DNA of 64,000 bases from Chondrilla cf. caribensis. Its lineage: Eukaryota; Porifera; Demospongiae; Chondrillida; Chondrillidae. Positions 21,721-33,425 of the stretch are shown one piece after another (within the stretch, counting starts at the first letter, position 1; the number at the start of each line of letters is the position of its first letter). A program made the translations under genes and the position numbers. The notes beneath the pieces were generated by a model that did no database searches, had not been told where the DNA came from, and saw only the letters and a program-made list of their open reading frames with translations. The stretch covers positions 320,001 to 384,000 of the forward strand of contig OZ026547.1 in the NCBI GenBank assembly GCA_964020155.1. The letters run 5' to 3'.

Positions 21721-22162
21721 GCTTCAAGTGCATATTCGCCTCTTCGTTCCATAATAGACCCTTGAACGAAGATCCTTATAGTCTCTCTTCCTTGTTATTT
21801 GCATAGTCAGCGAATTATGGCAGTGATGGGTTTAGGGCGGCTACTTTCAAGGTACAGCGATAGAACGCAAACATAAGTCACTAGTAAGAACTCTTCCTTT
21901 CGTAATCAAATACAACTGAAATTAAGTTAAGAAAAAAAGTCTTTTTTGTTCCATGTTCTCTCGAATGTTGTAAATGCTCTTACAGCTTCTAATTCATCTG
22001 TTTGGCTATGATCTTTACAATCATTTGATTGGTTGACGACCAGTCTTTCTTGTTTTCATATCTTGTATTAGATTCTGCATTTCATTGGATTCTCCATCCT
22101 TGTTTTCTCTTTCAGTAATATATTGACTTGTTTTATCTGAAATATTTTCTCAAAAGTCACTT

Positions 22163-22612
22163 CTAAGCTCTCTCAGTAAATTTTAAGTACTCTTGCCAGA
22201 GAGTAGCTTGCCTCCTACGAATCATTTGAGCACCTAAACTTCCCTGGGGAAACCCATGCATCTTGCCTGCTTCAAAGCAATAGAGATGATCGCGCATTAC
22301 TGCTTGATCAAACAGGACTGTGCCTTGATCTTGTCAACGATACAGTGATGTCGCATGGTCTGCGGCATATATGCCACAAGCTGTCCCCCCATTCTGCTGT
22401 GAGCACTTGACAAATTCCACAGTGATTTCACTGTAGGTGTTACTCAGGAGAGTGGCAAGTGGTTTTTCAAGTACTTTCCCATTTCCTGTGTAAAAGTACT
22501 TTGTCCCCCATGCAGTGAGGGCACTGTCATATACCTTGACAGTACCTGGGGAGCAGCCCACAGTGGACACCACCAGCCAATGCCTTGGTATGTGGACAAT
22601 CTGTACCATGTT
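22163..22612 (-). pseudogene. C48 subtype B catalytic exon, one premature stop
   Basis: After a CCACAG acceptor the minus frame reads NMVQIVHIPRHWLVVSTVGC, then VKVYDSAL, then VKCSQQNGGTACGIYAADHA, supplying His, Asp, Gln and Cys of a Ulp1-like protease in order. A TGA replaces a GGA codon near 22336. The frame then continues FDQAVMRDHLYCFEAGKMHG to the stop TAG at 22163-22165, lacking a PHD finger. This is the best-preserved subtype B core in the window. Confidence 0.75.
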
Positions 22613-23306
22613 CTGTGGATGAAAAACAGTGAAGGTGAAGGAAAATGACTCCATTTGTAATTTGTGGGGAAAATAATTCTAAATACTAAAATAATGAAGT
22701 AATTGCAAGCAAAATACAACAGTAAAATTCTCCATTCAGCTTCCTTCAAATGCTCTCTTCAGTAGCTCAATGCCTTGGTAGGTATACAATCTGTACCATG
22801 TTCTGTGGATGAAAAACAGTGAAGGTGAAGGAAAATGACTCCATCAATTCTAAATACTAAAATAACGAAGTAATTGCAAGCAAAATACAACAGTAAAATT
22901 CTTTCATTTCCTTCTTTGGTTGCTGAGTTTTCTCATTTCGCTCATTGGTTGCCTACTTGCATGACATAATCATGCCCTAACAGTGGGATCTCCTTGAGGT
23001 CGACAATGCCTTATCTTGAGATTCTGACTAAATTTCGTGATTTCTGACTAAGTTTGTCTTAATGAGTTTTCATATTACTTCTCACTCTCACCTGGCAATT
23101 TGTATATTTCATTCTGAAAGTGCCCTTTGTCTTTAAAATCGTGGCACATTGTGCCTCTACAGATTTTCGTATTTTTCTGCTTGACAGTGCAGTTGAGGGC
23201 AAGGAATCAAAGACAAAGATTTCCTGTTACCTAAAATATGTTACTTAAAGATAATACATTAGGAGGATCTCAAATACATAATCAATATGTATACTCACTT
23301 CTGAAA

Positions 23307-23585
23307 TATCCTGCCGTTATGGTTAAGGTATTTTCTAGGCCATTTTGCTGTGGCCATTGATGCTTGAGTAGAGCATTGACCACAGCAAAATGGCCGTCAT
23401 TCAACCACCCTCCTCCCAGTAGATCTTCCTCATCTTCTTCATTTAATTTTATGGTTGGTGCTGGTACAGTATCAGATTCCACAGCCACCTTCTCCAAGGC
23501 CCAAGATACTTGGATCGAGAGAATCTTTTCTGCCACTTTGGTCAATTCTTGGGCACTTGGCCTGACCCTGCCTAAAGAGATTCAA
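23307..23585 (-). pseudogene. C48 exon A fused to its upstream exon by precise intron loss
   Basis: Minus frame runs RVRPSAQELTKVAEKILS, IQVSWALEK, then VAVESDTVPAP and LLGGGWLNDGHFAVVNALLK without interruption. In other copies a 100-200-bp intron separates LEK from VAV. Its exact absence here confirms the boundary. Five residues (EFPER) are also missing. It ends at a gtgagt donor in the usual phase 1. Confidence 0.75.
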
Positions 23586-23653
23586 TAGCAGCATGGTAAT
23601 CAACATTACCTTCATAATTGTTTAAACTGGACAGAATTTGCATAACATACCTC

Positions 23654-24190
23654 TTCCTCCATTTGGAGAATTATACTCCATTTCTTTGGGCCACCATGCC
23701 GGGATTGAAGACTGTGTCCAAAAATTCCTCGTTCTGACTATTAATTATAATATAGGTATACATAATGTAAGCACAGACAAATTACATAATCTAATTATTA
23801 TAACAGCTGTAGTACATTGTAGTGTAAAGGTGTGAGACTTATGTGGGTTCCTGAAGCTGGTGATGAACCTCCTCAGCTCTTTCACTGGCCAGGAGGAAGG
23901 ACACAAGCTCAATACCTCATGTACTACAGAATATAGAATGCAGAATACAGACGTTAATTAAAAATTAATATCATTGTAATATGTTGTACACATTGTATGC
24001 ACATCCCATGGAATGGCCAGAGCATTCCTCTCCCGTTATCAAAATCCTCACCCTTCTTTTCATTCGGGGCTTTTATTTTCTTGTCCTTTTCTGAGAAGTG
24101 ATGGAACGTGCAGAGTACATGTGTTGTCGTCTGTCTACATCTGAGGGTCAACATTCTACTCACTGTTCTTTCTGGCAACCATTTTGAGAA
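23654..24190 (-). pseudogene. WWP, VHEV and VPEVW-tail exons
   Basis: On minus: a long frame with SRMLTLRCRQTTTHVLC (about 24180-24030), VHEVLSLCPSSWPVKELRRF (about 23930-23850) and SIPAWWPKEMEYNSPNGG (about 23746-23654). The donor after the VHEV exon reads AT instead of GT (cacATAAGT), so splicing there is probably lost. Confidence 0.6.
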
Positions 24191-24439
24191 AGACGGTCAG
24201 GCATATTGTCATGACTTACTTTCTTGACTCCTCCTCTTTTGGTCAATGTTGAATGTAATATTGTATGAACTATATAAATAGCAAATATGTTACAGTAATA
24301 AGATATCCAGATAACAACCATGGAAATAGCAGAACTGACCTGCTGTTGGAGAAGAGATTGGCTTCCCTGAATAACCACAACAAGACAGAATAGAGTAATT
24401 ATTGATTTTGTGGCTGCAGTCATCACTACTAGCTGGTTA

Positions 24440-24535
24440 CTTACTATCTGGATTCACTCCATTCGTCACCAAACGTCTCAACTCCATAAGTGATAGTTCA
24501 TTTATGAACTGGGTTTGCCCTGAAGTGGGATAGAC
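24440..24535 (-). CDS. FINEL exon of the modular family
   Basis: Minus frame FINELSLMELRRLVTNGVNP after an AG acceptor, ending at a GTAAGT donor. One of five copies of this exon. Domain not recognised. Confidence 0.5.
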
Positions 24536-24719
24536 AAGTAGACAAGAACATTTAGTCTAGTTGATATACCAAAAATTAAAGCAAAATGCAACAGTAATGT
24601 TCTTTCATTTCCTACTTTGGTTGCTGAGTTTTCTCTCTCTGGCTTTCTAAGCTTATAGGTTTAAAAACCTTCACCGAGTATATTTATTGAAGAAATAAAA
24701 AACTTACCACTGTTCACTG

Positions 24720-24989
24720 TCTCTCCCACCACCTGGACCAGTGCTGGAGGTTGAATCTGGTTGCCTTGGAGGAGGGGGCTGAAATTAAAGACGATAGTTG
24801 TAAGTACAGAACGTTGAACAATGTCTCCCCGTGACTTACTGCAGGTGTGTTTCTGCAACTGTTTTCCTTTAAAGGGACGCAATTGACACATCTCCTCTCC
24901 TCTTTAACGCACCTGCACCTGCTGCAGCTGCCAATGGTGCACCTGCAGCACCACTGGAACGTAAACCTCCTCCTGGTCGACGTCGCCAT
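24720..24989 (-). CDS. CXC-like cysteine-cluster start exon and proline-rich exon
   Basis: 24989-24840 on minus starts MATSTRRRFTFQWCCRCTIG and continues CSRCRCVKEERRCVNCVPLK with a last Cys in SCRN. The C-C-x-C-x4-C-x2-C-x-C-x6-C-x2-C pattern resembles tesmin-type CXC zinc clusters. It ends in phase 0 at GTAAGT. About 24781-24720 follows as PPPPRQPDSTSSTGPGGGRD. The ATG and basic run make this a likely N-terminus of family members. Confidence 0.65.
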
Positions 24990-25156
24990 TCTTCTATACT
25001 GAATTGGTATACTAAGTTTTTATGGCACAGTGGGACCTCTATTCCAAACCTCTGAAACGAGGACACCTGTGCATTAAGGACTGAAATTAAGGTCCCAATA
25101 TGCCATTGAATTGGTAAGCAGACTAATCATAATCATATAAATAATAGCAGTCATAC

Positions 25157-25225
25157 TTCTGTGGTGCCGGCAGGGTAGTTGGTGATGAAGACCTCCCGGC
25201 ACGCACCGGTCCGAAGAGTGTGAAC
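25157..25225 (-). CDS. NYP-motif exon
   Basis: Minus frame FTLRTGACREVFITNYPAGT after CTGCAG, ending at gtatga. It matches plus-strand copies at 43821, 44221 and 46020. Module of unknown function. Confidence 0.5.
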
Positions 25226-25588
25226 CTGCAGACAAATATTTATACAGATACTGATACAGATATTTCTGCCGTACACGAAGGGAACATAGGCTTCATTTGT
25301 GCTGCCTACATTGCCCAAATGCAAGTTGCTTTATTATTATGATATTTATACGCTTAAAATATAAATAAATCTCTGTCACTCATTAAAATCAATAAAATTA
25401 ATATATAATATTGAAAATTTAATCTACTCTTTGTCAATCAATAAATTGAAATCAATAAATACTTAAATAATAAATTTAATCTCTGTTATCATGATATAAT
25501 TTCAATCTTGTTATCTGTAGAAAAAAGTTGTAACATTTAGTTGTAGGGTTACGCCAAGTAACATACATGTACATATGTACAAACCCGG

Positions 25589-25646
25589 CGGGGTAGTTTG
25601 TTACGAACACCTCCCAACACTGTACCGGTCCGACGGGAGTGAACCT
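25589..25646 (-). CDS. NYP-motif exon, second copy
   Basis: Minus frame FTPVGPVQCWEVFVTNYPAG after CTGCAG. The conserved frame with variable residues suggests past coding constraint. Confidence 0.5.
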
Positions 25647-25734
25647 GCAGGCGAAGAAGAGAAATAACAGATAACATCACTCAACCAGCCCAGTACTTAC
25701 TCCCGTGTGTTTAAAAACACCACCACTCACTATT

Positions 25735-26800
25735 GAAGAGTCCAGCCTTCAAGGTTAGGGTATTTTCCAGGCCATTTTGCTGTGGCTATTGATGTTTTAG
25801 TAAAGCATTGACCACAGCAAAATGGCCGTCATTCAACCACCTTCCTCCAAGTAGATCTTCCTCATCTTCTTCATTTAATTGTAATTGCTGGTGCTGGTAT
25901 AATATCAGATTCCACAGCCACCTATTGTGAATGAAAGTGAGAGATGAAATGACAAATATACGATTTTTGATTTCCCCTAGCATGAAAAGCAAAAGTGCAT
26001 TACAGTAATTCAAGTACCTTCTCCAAGGCCTGGGATACTTGGATTCTCTCGGGAAATTCCAAGAGGATCTTTCAGTGACTTTCGTCAATTCTTGGGCACT
26101 TGGCCTGACTCTGCCTAAAGTGATTCAATAGCAGCATTGCAATCAAAAGGACCTTAAGAATCGGACAGAATTTGCATAACGTACCTCTTCCTCCATTTGG
26201 AGAATTATACTCTATTTCCTCGGGCCACCATGCCGGGATTGGGGACGTTGTCCAAACATTCCTCCTTTTGACTATTAATTATAATATAGGCATAAATAAT
26301 GTAAGCACAGACAAATTGCATTATCTAATTATTATGACAGCAGCAAGTACATTGTAGTGTAAGAGTGTGAGACTTATGCGGGTTAACGAAGCTTGTAATA
26401 AAACTTCTTAGCTCATCCACTGACCACGAGGAAGGGTGCAAGTTTGACACCTCATGTACTACTGTAACAGAATATAGAATACAGAATATATATAGAATAC
26501 AGATGTTAATTAAAATATCATTGTAATATGCTGTACACATTGTATGCACATCCCATGGAATGGCCAGAGCATTCATCTCACGTTATCAAAATCCTCACCC
26601 TTCTTTTCATTCGTGGCTTTTATTTTCTTGTCCATTTCTGAGATGTGATGGAACATGCAGAGTACATAATATCATGTTGTCTGTTTACATCTGAGGGTCC
26701 ACATTCTACTCACTGTTCTTTCTGGCAACCATTTTGAGGAACAGCTTTTGTACGAGGTGGTTCCTTGCAAACCCTTCCATACCTCTGGAACCTGGATGAA
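25735..26800 (-). pseudogene. Degraded protease block (VPEVW to exon A)
   Basis: On minus: VPEVW exon (about 26790-26700), VHEV exon (about 26455-26375, donor GT changed to AT), WWP exon (about 26270-26186), the ELTKV exon (about 26115-26015, with one base lost) and exon A (about 25920-25745). In exon A GGG is GGR and a TGG codon is TAG inside KHQ-stop-PQQNG. Several independent lesions mark it as dead. Confidence 0.65.
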
Positions 26801-26964
26801 GAATAGAATGAATTTCTCAATAAAACTCAAGTATTGCCTTGTAATAACATTCCGAGAGCCCCTGATTCCCACAAGACAGGAATACCATTGATAGTTGTGT
26901 ATTTTAATGGGTCTATGCTCCCTCAGGTTAAAACCATGTGTACATATTATTTTTAGTTGTACAA

Positions 26965-27345
26965 ATATCAGCAAAATGGCCATCATTAAGCCACCCTTCT
27001 CCCAGCAGAACTTCATCAATCAATTTATTATTATTACTGGTTGATCTGCTAATAAATTCTTTTCAGCAGTCGCAGTATGAAGACCATCATTAAATCAAAA
27101 TAAAAATGATAAATATTAAGAGTAAAGTTAATGATACATAATATAAAAATAAAACTCAAATTGGTCTAACTGTAAAAATTGCTAAGATCCCACCACCCTC
27201 CTGATGTCGATGGGGCAGGGGATCAATCTCCCTATTCTTTATCATCCTATGGATAGTTCTTCTCATGGTGGATTGAGGGCTGTGGTGTTGGCAAGGAATG
27301 GCAAATAGCCCGCATTCATTTTTGGATACATTCAGAGATTGGAAC
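26965..27345 (-). pseudogene. Catalytic-Cys exon copy and exon A relic
   Basis: Same arrangement as 2890-3310, nearly base for base, so the two are products of a recent duplication. It contains the FQSLNVSKNECGLFAI start and the same internal deletion. Confidence 0.55.
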
Positions 27346-27685
27346 TGCAGCTATTGTGGCCACCAGTCCGGTTTATTTCCTTCGACCCAGAACTTCCTCT
27401 TCCCTGGATAACCACAAGACAGAATAGAGTAATCATAAAATAATTCTAAATACCAAAATAATGTAACAGTTGCAAGCAAAATACAACAGTAATATTCTTT
27501 CATTTCCTTCTTTGGTTGCTGAGTTTTCTCATTTCCCTCATTGGTTGCCTACTTGTATGACATCATCATGCCCTAACAGTGGGATCTCCTTGAGGTCAAC
27601 AATACCTTATCTTGAGATTCTGACTACATTCAGTGCCCTATAGAGGTTTGTCCTCATGAGTCTCCACATTACTTCTCACTCGCAC

Positions 27686-27888
27686 CTGGCATTTTGCATA
27701 TTTCATTCTGAAAGTCCCACTTGTCTTCAATATCGTGGCACATTGTGCCTCTATAGATTTCCTTATCTTTCTGCTTGATAAAACCAGGGATGGTAACGAA
27801 TCATACACTAGTATATCTCTTTTGCTGCATCCTTTATTGGAAACTGTCACCCAGTGGTCCCCTGCTTGATGTACCACTTGAACCACAT
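27686..27888 (-). CDS. C48 exon B, intact frame
   Basis: 203 nt from a GCAG acceptor to a GTGCGA donor, phase 1 in and 0 out. It reads VVQVVHQAGDHWVTVSNKGC, KRDILVYDSLPSL, then KIRKSIEAQCATILKTSGTF. HW supplies the catalytic His and YDSL the Asp of a Ulp1-like cysteine protease (de-SUMOylase class). The Cys is in a separate exon. Confidence 0.65.
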
Positions 27889-27975
27889 CTGCATTGTTAC
27901 CTAAAATATGTTCAAAAAAGATAATGTCAATATGTCAACTTTCTCAAAAATAATGCAATCAATACATATACTCAC

Positions 27976-28600
27976 TATTAAAGAGTCCAGCCTTCAAGGT
28001 TAGGGTATTTTCAAGGCCATTTTGTTTCAGTAAAGCATTGACCACAGCAAAATGGCTGTCATTAAGCCACCCTCCTCCCAGCAGAACGTTGTTATCTTCC
28101 TCACTCGTGGCTATGGGATTGGCATGAAATCAGCCACCTATTGTGACAGTACAAGAGGGATGAAATGAAAGATTCACCATATATCGTTAGATTGCATCTA
28201 GCATGAAAACCAAAAGTACATTACAGTAATTCAAGTACTTTCTCCAAGACTGACCCTTGGCTGACCCTGACACTTGGATTCTCTGGGGAAATTCCGAGAG
28301 AATCTTCTCTGCGATTTTTCTTAAATCTTGAACATTTGGCCTGACTTATCTAAAGTGATTCAATAGCAGCTTTGTAATCAAAGTACATTGACAATTATTC
28401 AAGCGGAACAGAATCTGCATAACGCACCCCTTCCACCATTTGGAGAGACATAATCTACATCCGTAGGCCACCATGTTGGGATGGAAAACTCGCTCCATAT
28501 ACTCCGTGAAGATTTTGCTGTGGCCATTGATGTTTGAATAAGGCATTGACCACAGCAAAATGGCCATCATTTAACCACCCTCCTCCAAGCAGAACTTCAT
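27976..28600 (-). pseudogene. Exon A copies and an exon A / WWP chimera
   Basis: 28110-27976 (minus) keeps DNNVLLGGGWLNDSHFAVVN in frame, with an in-frame deletion of HQWPQ and a broken start. 28600-28429 reads LLGGGWLNDGHFAVVNALFK, then at CAGCAAAAT passes directly into the WWP exon (SIPTWWPTDVDYVSPNGG, other frame). This is a recombination joint at a shared short sequence. Confidence 0.6.
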
Positions 28601-28639
28601 CATCTATCTTGCTCATGGCTATATGGTGGGCATGAAAAT

Positions 28640-28840
28640 GATTTTAAAATAAGAATTAGGTGATACTTTCTCAAATCACATCTACTTGTATTGTTGTTCT
28701 CTGGATTTGTCTGAATGCCATGGAGTGGCTGGTTCCCGCCTTTGTTGAAGCGAAAGGCTTCCAATTCTCCAAAACAGTAAAGGAAGCCTCTGATAGAGAC
28801 ATAATGCTCATACACAATTCTTTAATCTTTCATGTTTACT
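28640..28840 (-). other. Unrecognised fragment
   Basis: Minus frame SIRGFLYCFGELEAFRFNKG resembles KSFLSCYGELNTFCLDKEVG at 32700-32760 on minus, so this is another repeated module, cut at both ends. Function not recognised. Confidence 0.3.
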
Positions 28841-28891
28841 TTTCCGTTTCTTCAGTCCCTTATTTACAACACTTCAATTGGGTTTCTGACC

Positions 28892-29400
28892 CTAAAATTT
28901 GTATTTGTGCATTGTCAGTTTGCAGTTTCCGATCACTTCTAAACTCTCAGTTCTCTGGTCCAATGGGAGTGAACCTGTGTAGTGAAGAAAAGAAATACCA
29001 GATAATATCACTGGACTAGCCCAGTTCTTTACTCCCATGTGTTCATTGATTTTGTGGCTGCAGTCATCACATACATTCAGAGATTGGAACTGCAGCTCTT
29101 CTGGCCACCAGTCTGGCTTGTTGGGCTGGACCCAGAACTTCCTCTTCCCTGGATACATGCAACTGCAGGTGTTGCGGCCACCAGTCCGGTTTATTTCCTT
29201 CGACCCAGAACTTCCTCTTCCCTGAATAACCACAACAAGACAGAATACAGTAATCATTGATTTTGTGGCTGCAGTCATCACTACTAGCTGGTTACTTACT
29301 ATCTGGATTTACTCCATTTGTTACGATACATCTCAAATCCATAAGTGGCAGTTCGTTTATGAACTGGGTTCGCCCTGAAGTGGGATAGACAAGTCGACAA
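28892..29400 (-). pseudogene. Tandemly doubled KPDWWPEEL exon and FINEL exon
   Basis: On minus: FINELPLMDLRCIVTNGVN-like exon (about 29395-29320), then two copies in a row of the GKRKFWVQPNKPDWWPEELQ exon (about 29230-29070). The first copy is truncated where the second begins. The WWP motif matches the other WWP exon class, so the domain is repeated within the protein family. Confidence 0.55.
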
Positions 29401-29479
29401 GTACATTTAGTCTAGTTAATATACCAAAAATTAAAGCAAAATACAACAGTAATATTCTTTCATTACCTTCATTGGTTGG

Positions 29480-29935
29480 CTCAACTCGAGTTTTGCTCAT
29501 TTCTCATGAAGTCCAGAAGTTCTGGTAGCCAGTGGTGGCACAAGACCGCTGATTTCTCCAATGCTGTCTTCAGCAGCTGCGAGACTGCTGATTTCCTCAA
29601 AAGCTGGCTGACAGCATCCATATGTCTGTTATCCAGCTGCTCTTGTTGAGGTTTTCTCCTTGTGCTGGGGACCTTCTGGCCATCAATGTTGGTAACAATC
29701 TGTAAAATAAGAATTTTATCATAGTTACAATGATTTCCTAGTACTATACAGTCAAAGCAAGTTTCATTCTCACCATAGTAAATTACAACAATTAAAATGG
29801 TTTTAATATACAATTTGGACAAACCCACAAACTCCTCCCTTCTTTGTGTGCATTCTGTGTGGGATTGGATTGTCCCTTGTCCAACGGAGGCCAAGCAAGT
29901 GGCCCTGGGTTCTGCAGGTTAACACAGCAAGTGTA
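29480..29935 (-). pseudogene. Coil segment, IVTNIDGQK and CPNC-type end
   Basis: Minus order: a CPNC-type tail exon (about 29930-29830), IVTNIDGQKVPSTRRKPQ (about 29700-29645), then fused coil pieces NRHMDAVSQLL and SGLVPPLA-like sequence. The coil block is internally duplicated. Confidence 0.45.
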
Positions 29936-30217
29936 TGTACATATGACATATGAGCAGTGTTCGACGGCCACTTGAAATCACCCCAGGATTACTGCTCACT
30001 GGTCTTCCTCATTATCTTATAATATATTCTGCATTTCATTGGATATTGTCCAATTTTATCTGAATTACTTTACCAAGTCACCTCTTTACCGGCACCAATT
30101 TGTAATCTACATAAGATCTTTTCACTATGGCTGGCTGGCTATGTGGAAGCTGCAAAGACGAAAAATAATTGTAGGCTTTGAACATTGAATTCTTGAACAA
30201 TAACTATAGTAACTTAC

Positions 30218-30354
30218 CACAGGTGTGTTTTGCATCAATTTTCCTGTAGAGGGACACAGTTTATGCATTCTCTTCTCATATATACACATTTACACTTGCT
30301 GCACATTCCGGTTGTGCACTTGCAACATCGTTCGAAGGAATATCTTCTTGCCAT
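30218..30354 (-). pseudogene. CXC-like start exon with an internal stop
   Basis: MARRYSFERCCKCTTGMCSK then CKCVYMRRECINCVPLQEN, followed by TGA where relatives have Ser or Arg before the last Cys. The donor is intact. Confidence 0.6.
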
Positions 30355-30605
30355 TCTTGAATGAAGTGAATCATCAATAGGCACATATATAAGTATAGTT
30401 TTAAAATGTAGTGTATACTGAGTGGTCAGCCATTTTCATGATAGGACTTATTTTCTTGACTCCTCCTCCTTTGGTCAATGTTGAATATTGTATGGACTAT
30501 ATAAATAGCGAATATAATGTAATAGGACCTATAAGCATTGAACGTTGAATTCTAGAAACAATATCTCAGGTAACTTACTGCAGGCGAGTTGGTGTTCTCA
30601 CATTA

Positions 30606-30734
30606 TCATCTTTTTGATGGCTCGCAGTTGAGGCAAACCCGCTTCAGTTTTGTGCACCTGCACCTGCTGCAGCTGCCGTTTGAGCATTTGCAACATCTTT
30701 GAAATGAAAATCGTTTGTAATTGACCTTAGGCAT
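30606..30734 (-). CDS. CXC-like cysteine cluster, second type
   Basis: Minus frame MPKVNYKRFSFQRCCKCSNG then CSRCRCTKLKRVCLNCEPSK and a stop. All cluster cysteines but the last are kept. The stop may come from loss of the usual donor. Confidence 0.5.
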   Translation of the reverse strand: MPKVNYKRFSFQRCCKCSNGSCSRCRCTKLKRVCLNCEPSKR

Positions 30735-31149
30735 TCCGCTGTGTGCTTTCAATTCCGCCAAAACTGCTACTTGAAATGCAATCATAGATACTAGACAAAA
30801 ATTGGGATAGCAAACGCATGACGTCACACATTGGAACCTCCATTTACCTTCATCGGTTGAGTTTTTTCCCATTTCCCTTTCCCTTTGGAGCTTGAGACGG
30901 TTGCTATGAACATTGAAAAAATAATATAATTAATATAATTAAAGAATACGGGTCTTCCAGTACCTCTAAACTGTATATTATAAAGAAAAACATACAGACA
31001 GGGTGAATCACATGGCATAACCACAGAGTATGGCCGCATACCACATGGCATATGGAATTTTACATGACAATAGCTTAATTGACCTGGTCATGGATGAGGG
31101 ATTGGATTATTGTCTCTCCACCAGCGAAGGCCAAGCAAGTGGCCCTAAA

Positions 31150-31370
31150 CTAAACTTACCTTTGTGATATTCCCACCCTACACAAAGGGCACGTAGGCTT
31201 CATTTGTTCCACTTGTATTGCCCTCATCTGTCTCTATACACACTAGGCAAAAAACATGCCCGCATCCCAAAATATGTGCATTTTCGAGTATCTCAAGACG
31301 ATAGCTTAACTGACCTGCTCTTGGATGAGGGATCAGATTGTCTCTTGACCAGTCAATCACAAGAATATTG
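31150..31370 (-). pseudogene. RING-like exon, frame broken before CPLC
   Basis: Minus frame GQLSYRLEILENAHILGCGH then VFCLVC gives the middle of a RING finger. The distal part QMKPTCPLCRVGISQ is present but one base out of frame. The plus-strand copy at 50406-50610 shows the same offset. Confidence 0.55.
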
Positions 31371-31684
31371 ATGGTCTTTCTTGGCTCGATGTTACTATCA
31401 ATTTATGTCCTTTAATGCAGTTTTTGCAGAATGTCTGATATTGTATTCAGTAACTACACTACTGTGAAGATTATTACCCTACATAGTTCTTGCTTGCTTT
31501 CTGCTCTAGAGTGTTGCTGGGGGATTTTCCCTCACCAAATGCGGCCACCCCATCCAGGGCCAATAATAGATAATTTTAAGACAAGGTAATCATGTAATCT
31601 CAAAGAAGAACAACAATAAAAAATCAGCAATTATTAAAGTCTCAAATAAAATAATCAGTAATTTAAAAACTACTGTATGCAACT

Positions 31685-31930
31685 AGGACAAACCCAGTTC
31701 CGGCCGCTCCTTTTCCTACCCATGCATGATAGGTGGAATTTTTTATTGCATTTATTGCATTCAATCACTGGTATGGAAGTTAACTAGGGTTTATTGCAAA
31801 TGAGACCGCTGATTTCCTCAAATGCCCTTCTTAAAAGATTGCTGACGGCATCCATTTGTCTCATCCAGCTCCTCTTCAGACTGGATGACAGACCTGTCTC
31901 TGGCTGTCAGCCCGAGACGTGGGAGCCAGA
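31685..31930 (-). pseudogene. PHD-finger C-terminus fused to coil segment
   Basis: Minus order: RQMDAVSNLLRRAFEEISGL (about 31870-31805) runs straight into the PHD exon at CNKP. The next codon is TAG, then IPVIECNKCNKKFHLSCMGR and SGRNWVCPSC. The zinc ligands C-x2-C, H-x2-C and W-x-C-x2-C are visible; His is present here. Confidence 0.6.
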
Positions 31931-32179
31931 TTGATGGATCTCGGGGGATGGCTTTAGAAAGGAAAATGTATTACATCATTATACAGAGTAAATTCACATA
32001 TCACAAAATTAGGATGTAAATAAATCTTACAGTCTGAGGATGGCGATTGAGTTGCAGTCTGTATATTGAATCAGAAATGATAATGATGATAATATAATCT
32101 ATTATGGAACATAGTAAGTTAAAATACTAACCTGGGAAATTTGGCAGGATTAGCTGAGACCATTGCATTTGCAATGGTC

Positions 32180-32760
32180 TCAAGATCTCTTCTGGTGAAA
32201 GGTGTGAGACTTACGTGGGTTCATGAAGCTGGTGATGAACCTCCTCAGCTCTTTAATTGGCCAGGAGGAAGGACACAAGCTCAATACCTCATGTACTACA
32301 GAATATAGAATATAGAATACAGAATATAGAATACAGAATACAGAATATAGAATACAGACGTTGATTATAATATTATTGTAATATGTTGTACACATTGTAT
32401 GCACATCCCATGGAATGGCCAGAGCATTCATCTCCCGTTATCAAAATCCTCACCCTTCTTTTCATTCGTGGCTTTTATTTTCTTGTCCATTTCTGAGATG
32501 TGATGAAACATGCAGAGTACATAATATTATGTCGGCCATTTTTATGATAGAACTTACTTTCTTGACTCCTCCCTCTTTTTCAATGTTAAATATAATATTG
32601 TATGGACTACATAAATATCAAATATGATGTAATGGGATATCCAGATCTTATAGGCCACGTAAGCCCTGCCTTGTGAATGGGGCCCCCACCTCCTTGTCGA
32701 GGCAGAAGGTATTTAATTCTCCATAACAGGAGAGAAAGCTTTTCACCTGTAGAAAAGTAC
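32180..32760 (-). pseudogene. Left arm's last family fragments
   Basis: Minus: LKSFLSCYGELNTFCLDKEV (about 32755-32650), a VPEVW-tail remnant (about 32540-32430) and the VHEV exon VLSLCPSSWPIKELRRFITS (about 32300-32215). To the right of about 32.8 kb the same modules read on plus. Confidence 0.5.
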
Positions 32761-33274
32761 TTAACCTATGATAGATACAAAAGAAAATGTAATGTACTAG
32801 AAAAATATAATTTACTATAAATAACCAGTACTCACTCATCGCCTTCTCCTCCTCCCCTTGTTTTCTGGTGGAAGACACACTCACTGATTTGTTGGTGCTA
32901 CCTTGCAGGGAGGAACATTAACTGTATGTGCAGAAAAAAGAAACACTCATAAAGCCACATCCACTGTGCATACTTGTTGGGCTGTGGCCCTTTCTGCCAA
33001 CATCAGGCAATTGACTGCATTGATGACCACTTGCATGCTGATTCCAAGCACTGATAACCTACGATTAATTCACTGCAAAGATAAGGTTCTTTTGGAGTTG
33101 CAATTATTTGAAATTCAAATAAGCACCTACCACAAGCTAGTTATTATAGAGGGAGTGGTGCAATGGTTATATAATAACTATCACATACACAAACTTGTCC
33201 CACTTCTGGTCAGTTCTGTTATTTCCAAGGGCTATCTGTACATCCTATTTATATTATTATTTGTTATTTATATA

Positions 33275-33425
33275 GGTCCTGTCACAACAATCCCTGAAGT
33301 GGTCCCCAAGTTATCTCCACTTCTTCGGTCAGTTGAAGGCCTTCCACCTGGTAAAGGATGTTGGAGCTGTCCATTCAAAGGGCTATGCATATGTGGCATA
33401 CTTTGAAAACCACCCCGTAGAAAAA
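33275..33425 (+). CDS. RRM-type exon fragment
   Basis: After TATATAG the frame reads SLKWSPSYLHFFGQLKAFHL, then VKDVGAVHSKGYAYVAYFEN and HPVEK before GTAAGT. KGYAYVAYF fits the RNP-1 signature of RNA-recognition motifs, and FFGQL fits the loop before it. RNP-2 is not in this exon. An overlapping longer frame from 32903 is likely noncoding. Confidence 0.5.

Noticed and set aside
24869..25066. Ala/Gly-rich minus-strand frame over the CXC exon
   Set aside because: It is a shifted reading of the cysteine-cluster exon, whose own frame keeps the Cys spacing in six copies.
32903..33420. 167-residue plus-strand open frame as a gene
   Set aside because: It overlaps the better-supported RRM exon in another frame, has low-complexity hydrophobic stretches and no repeated or recognised motif.
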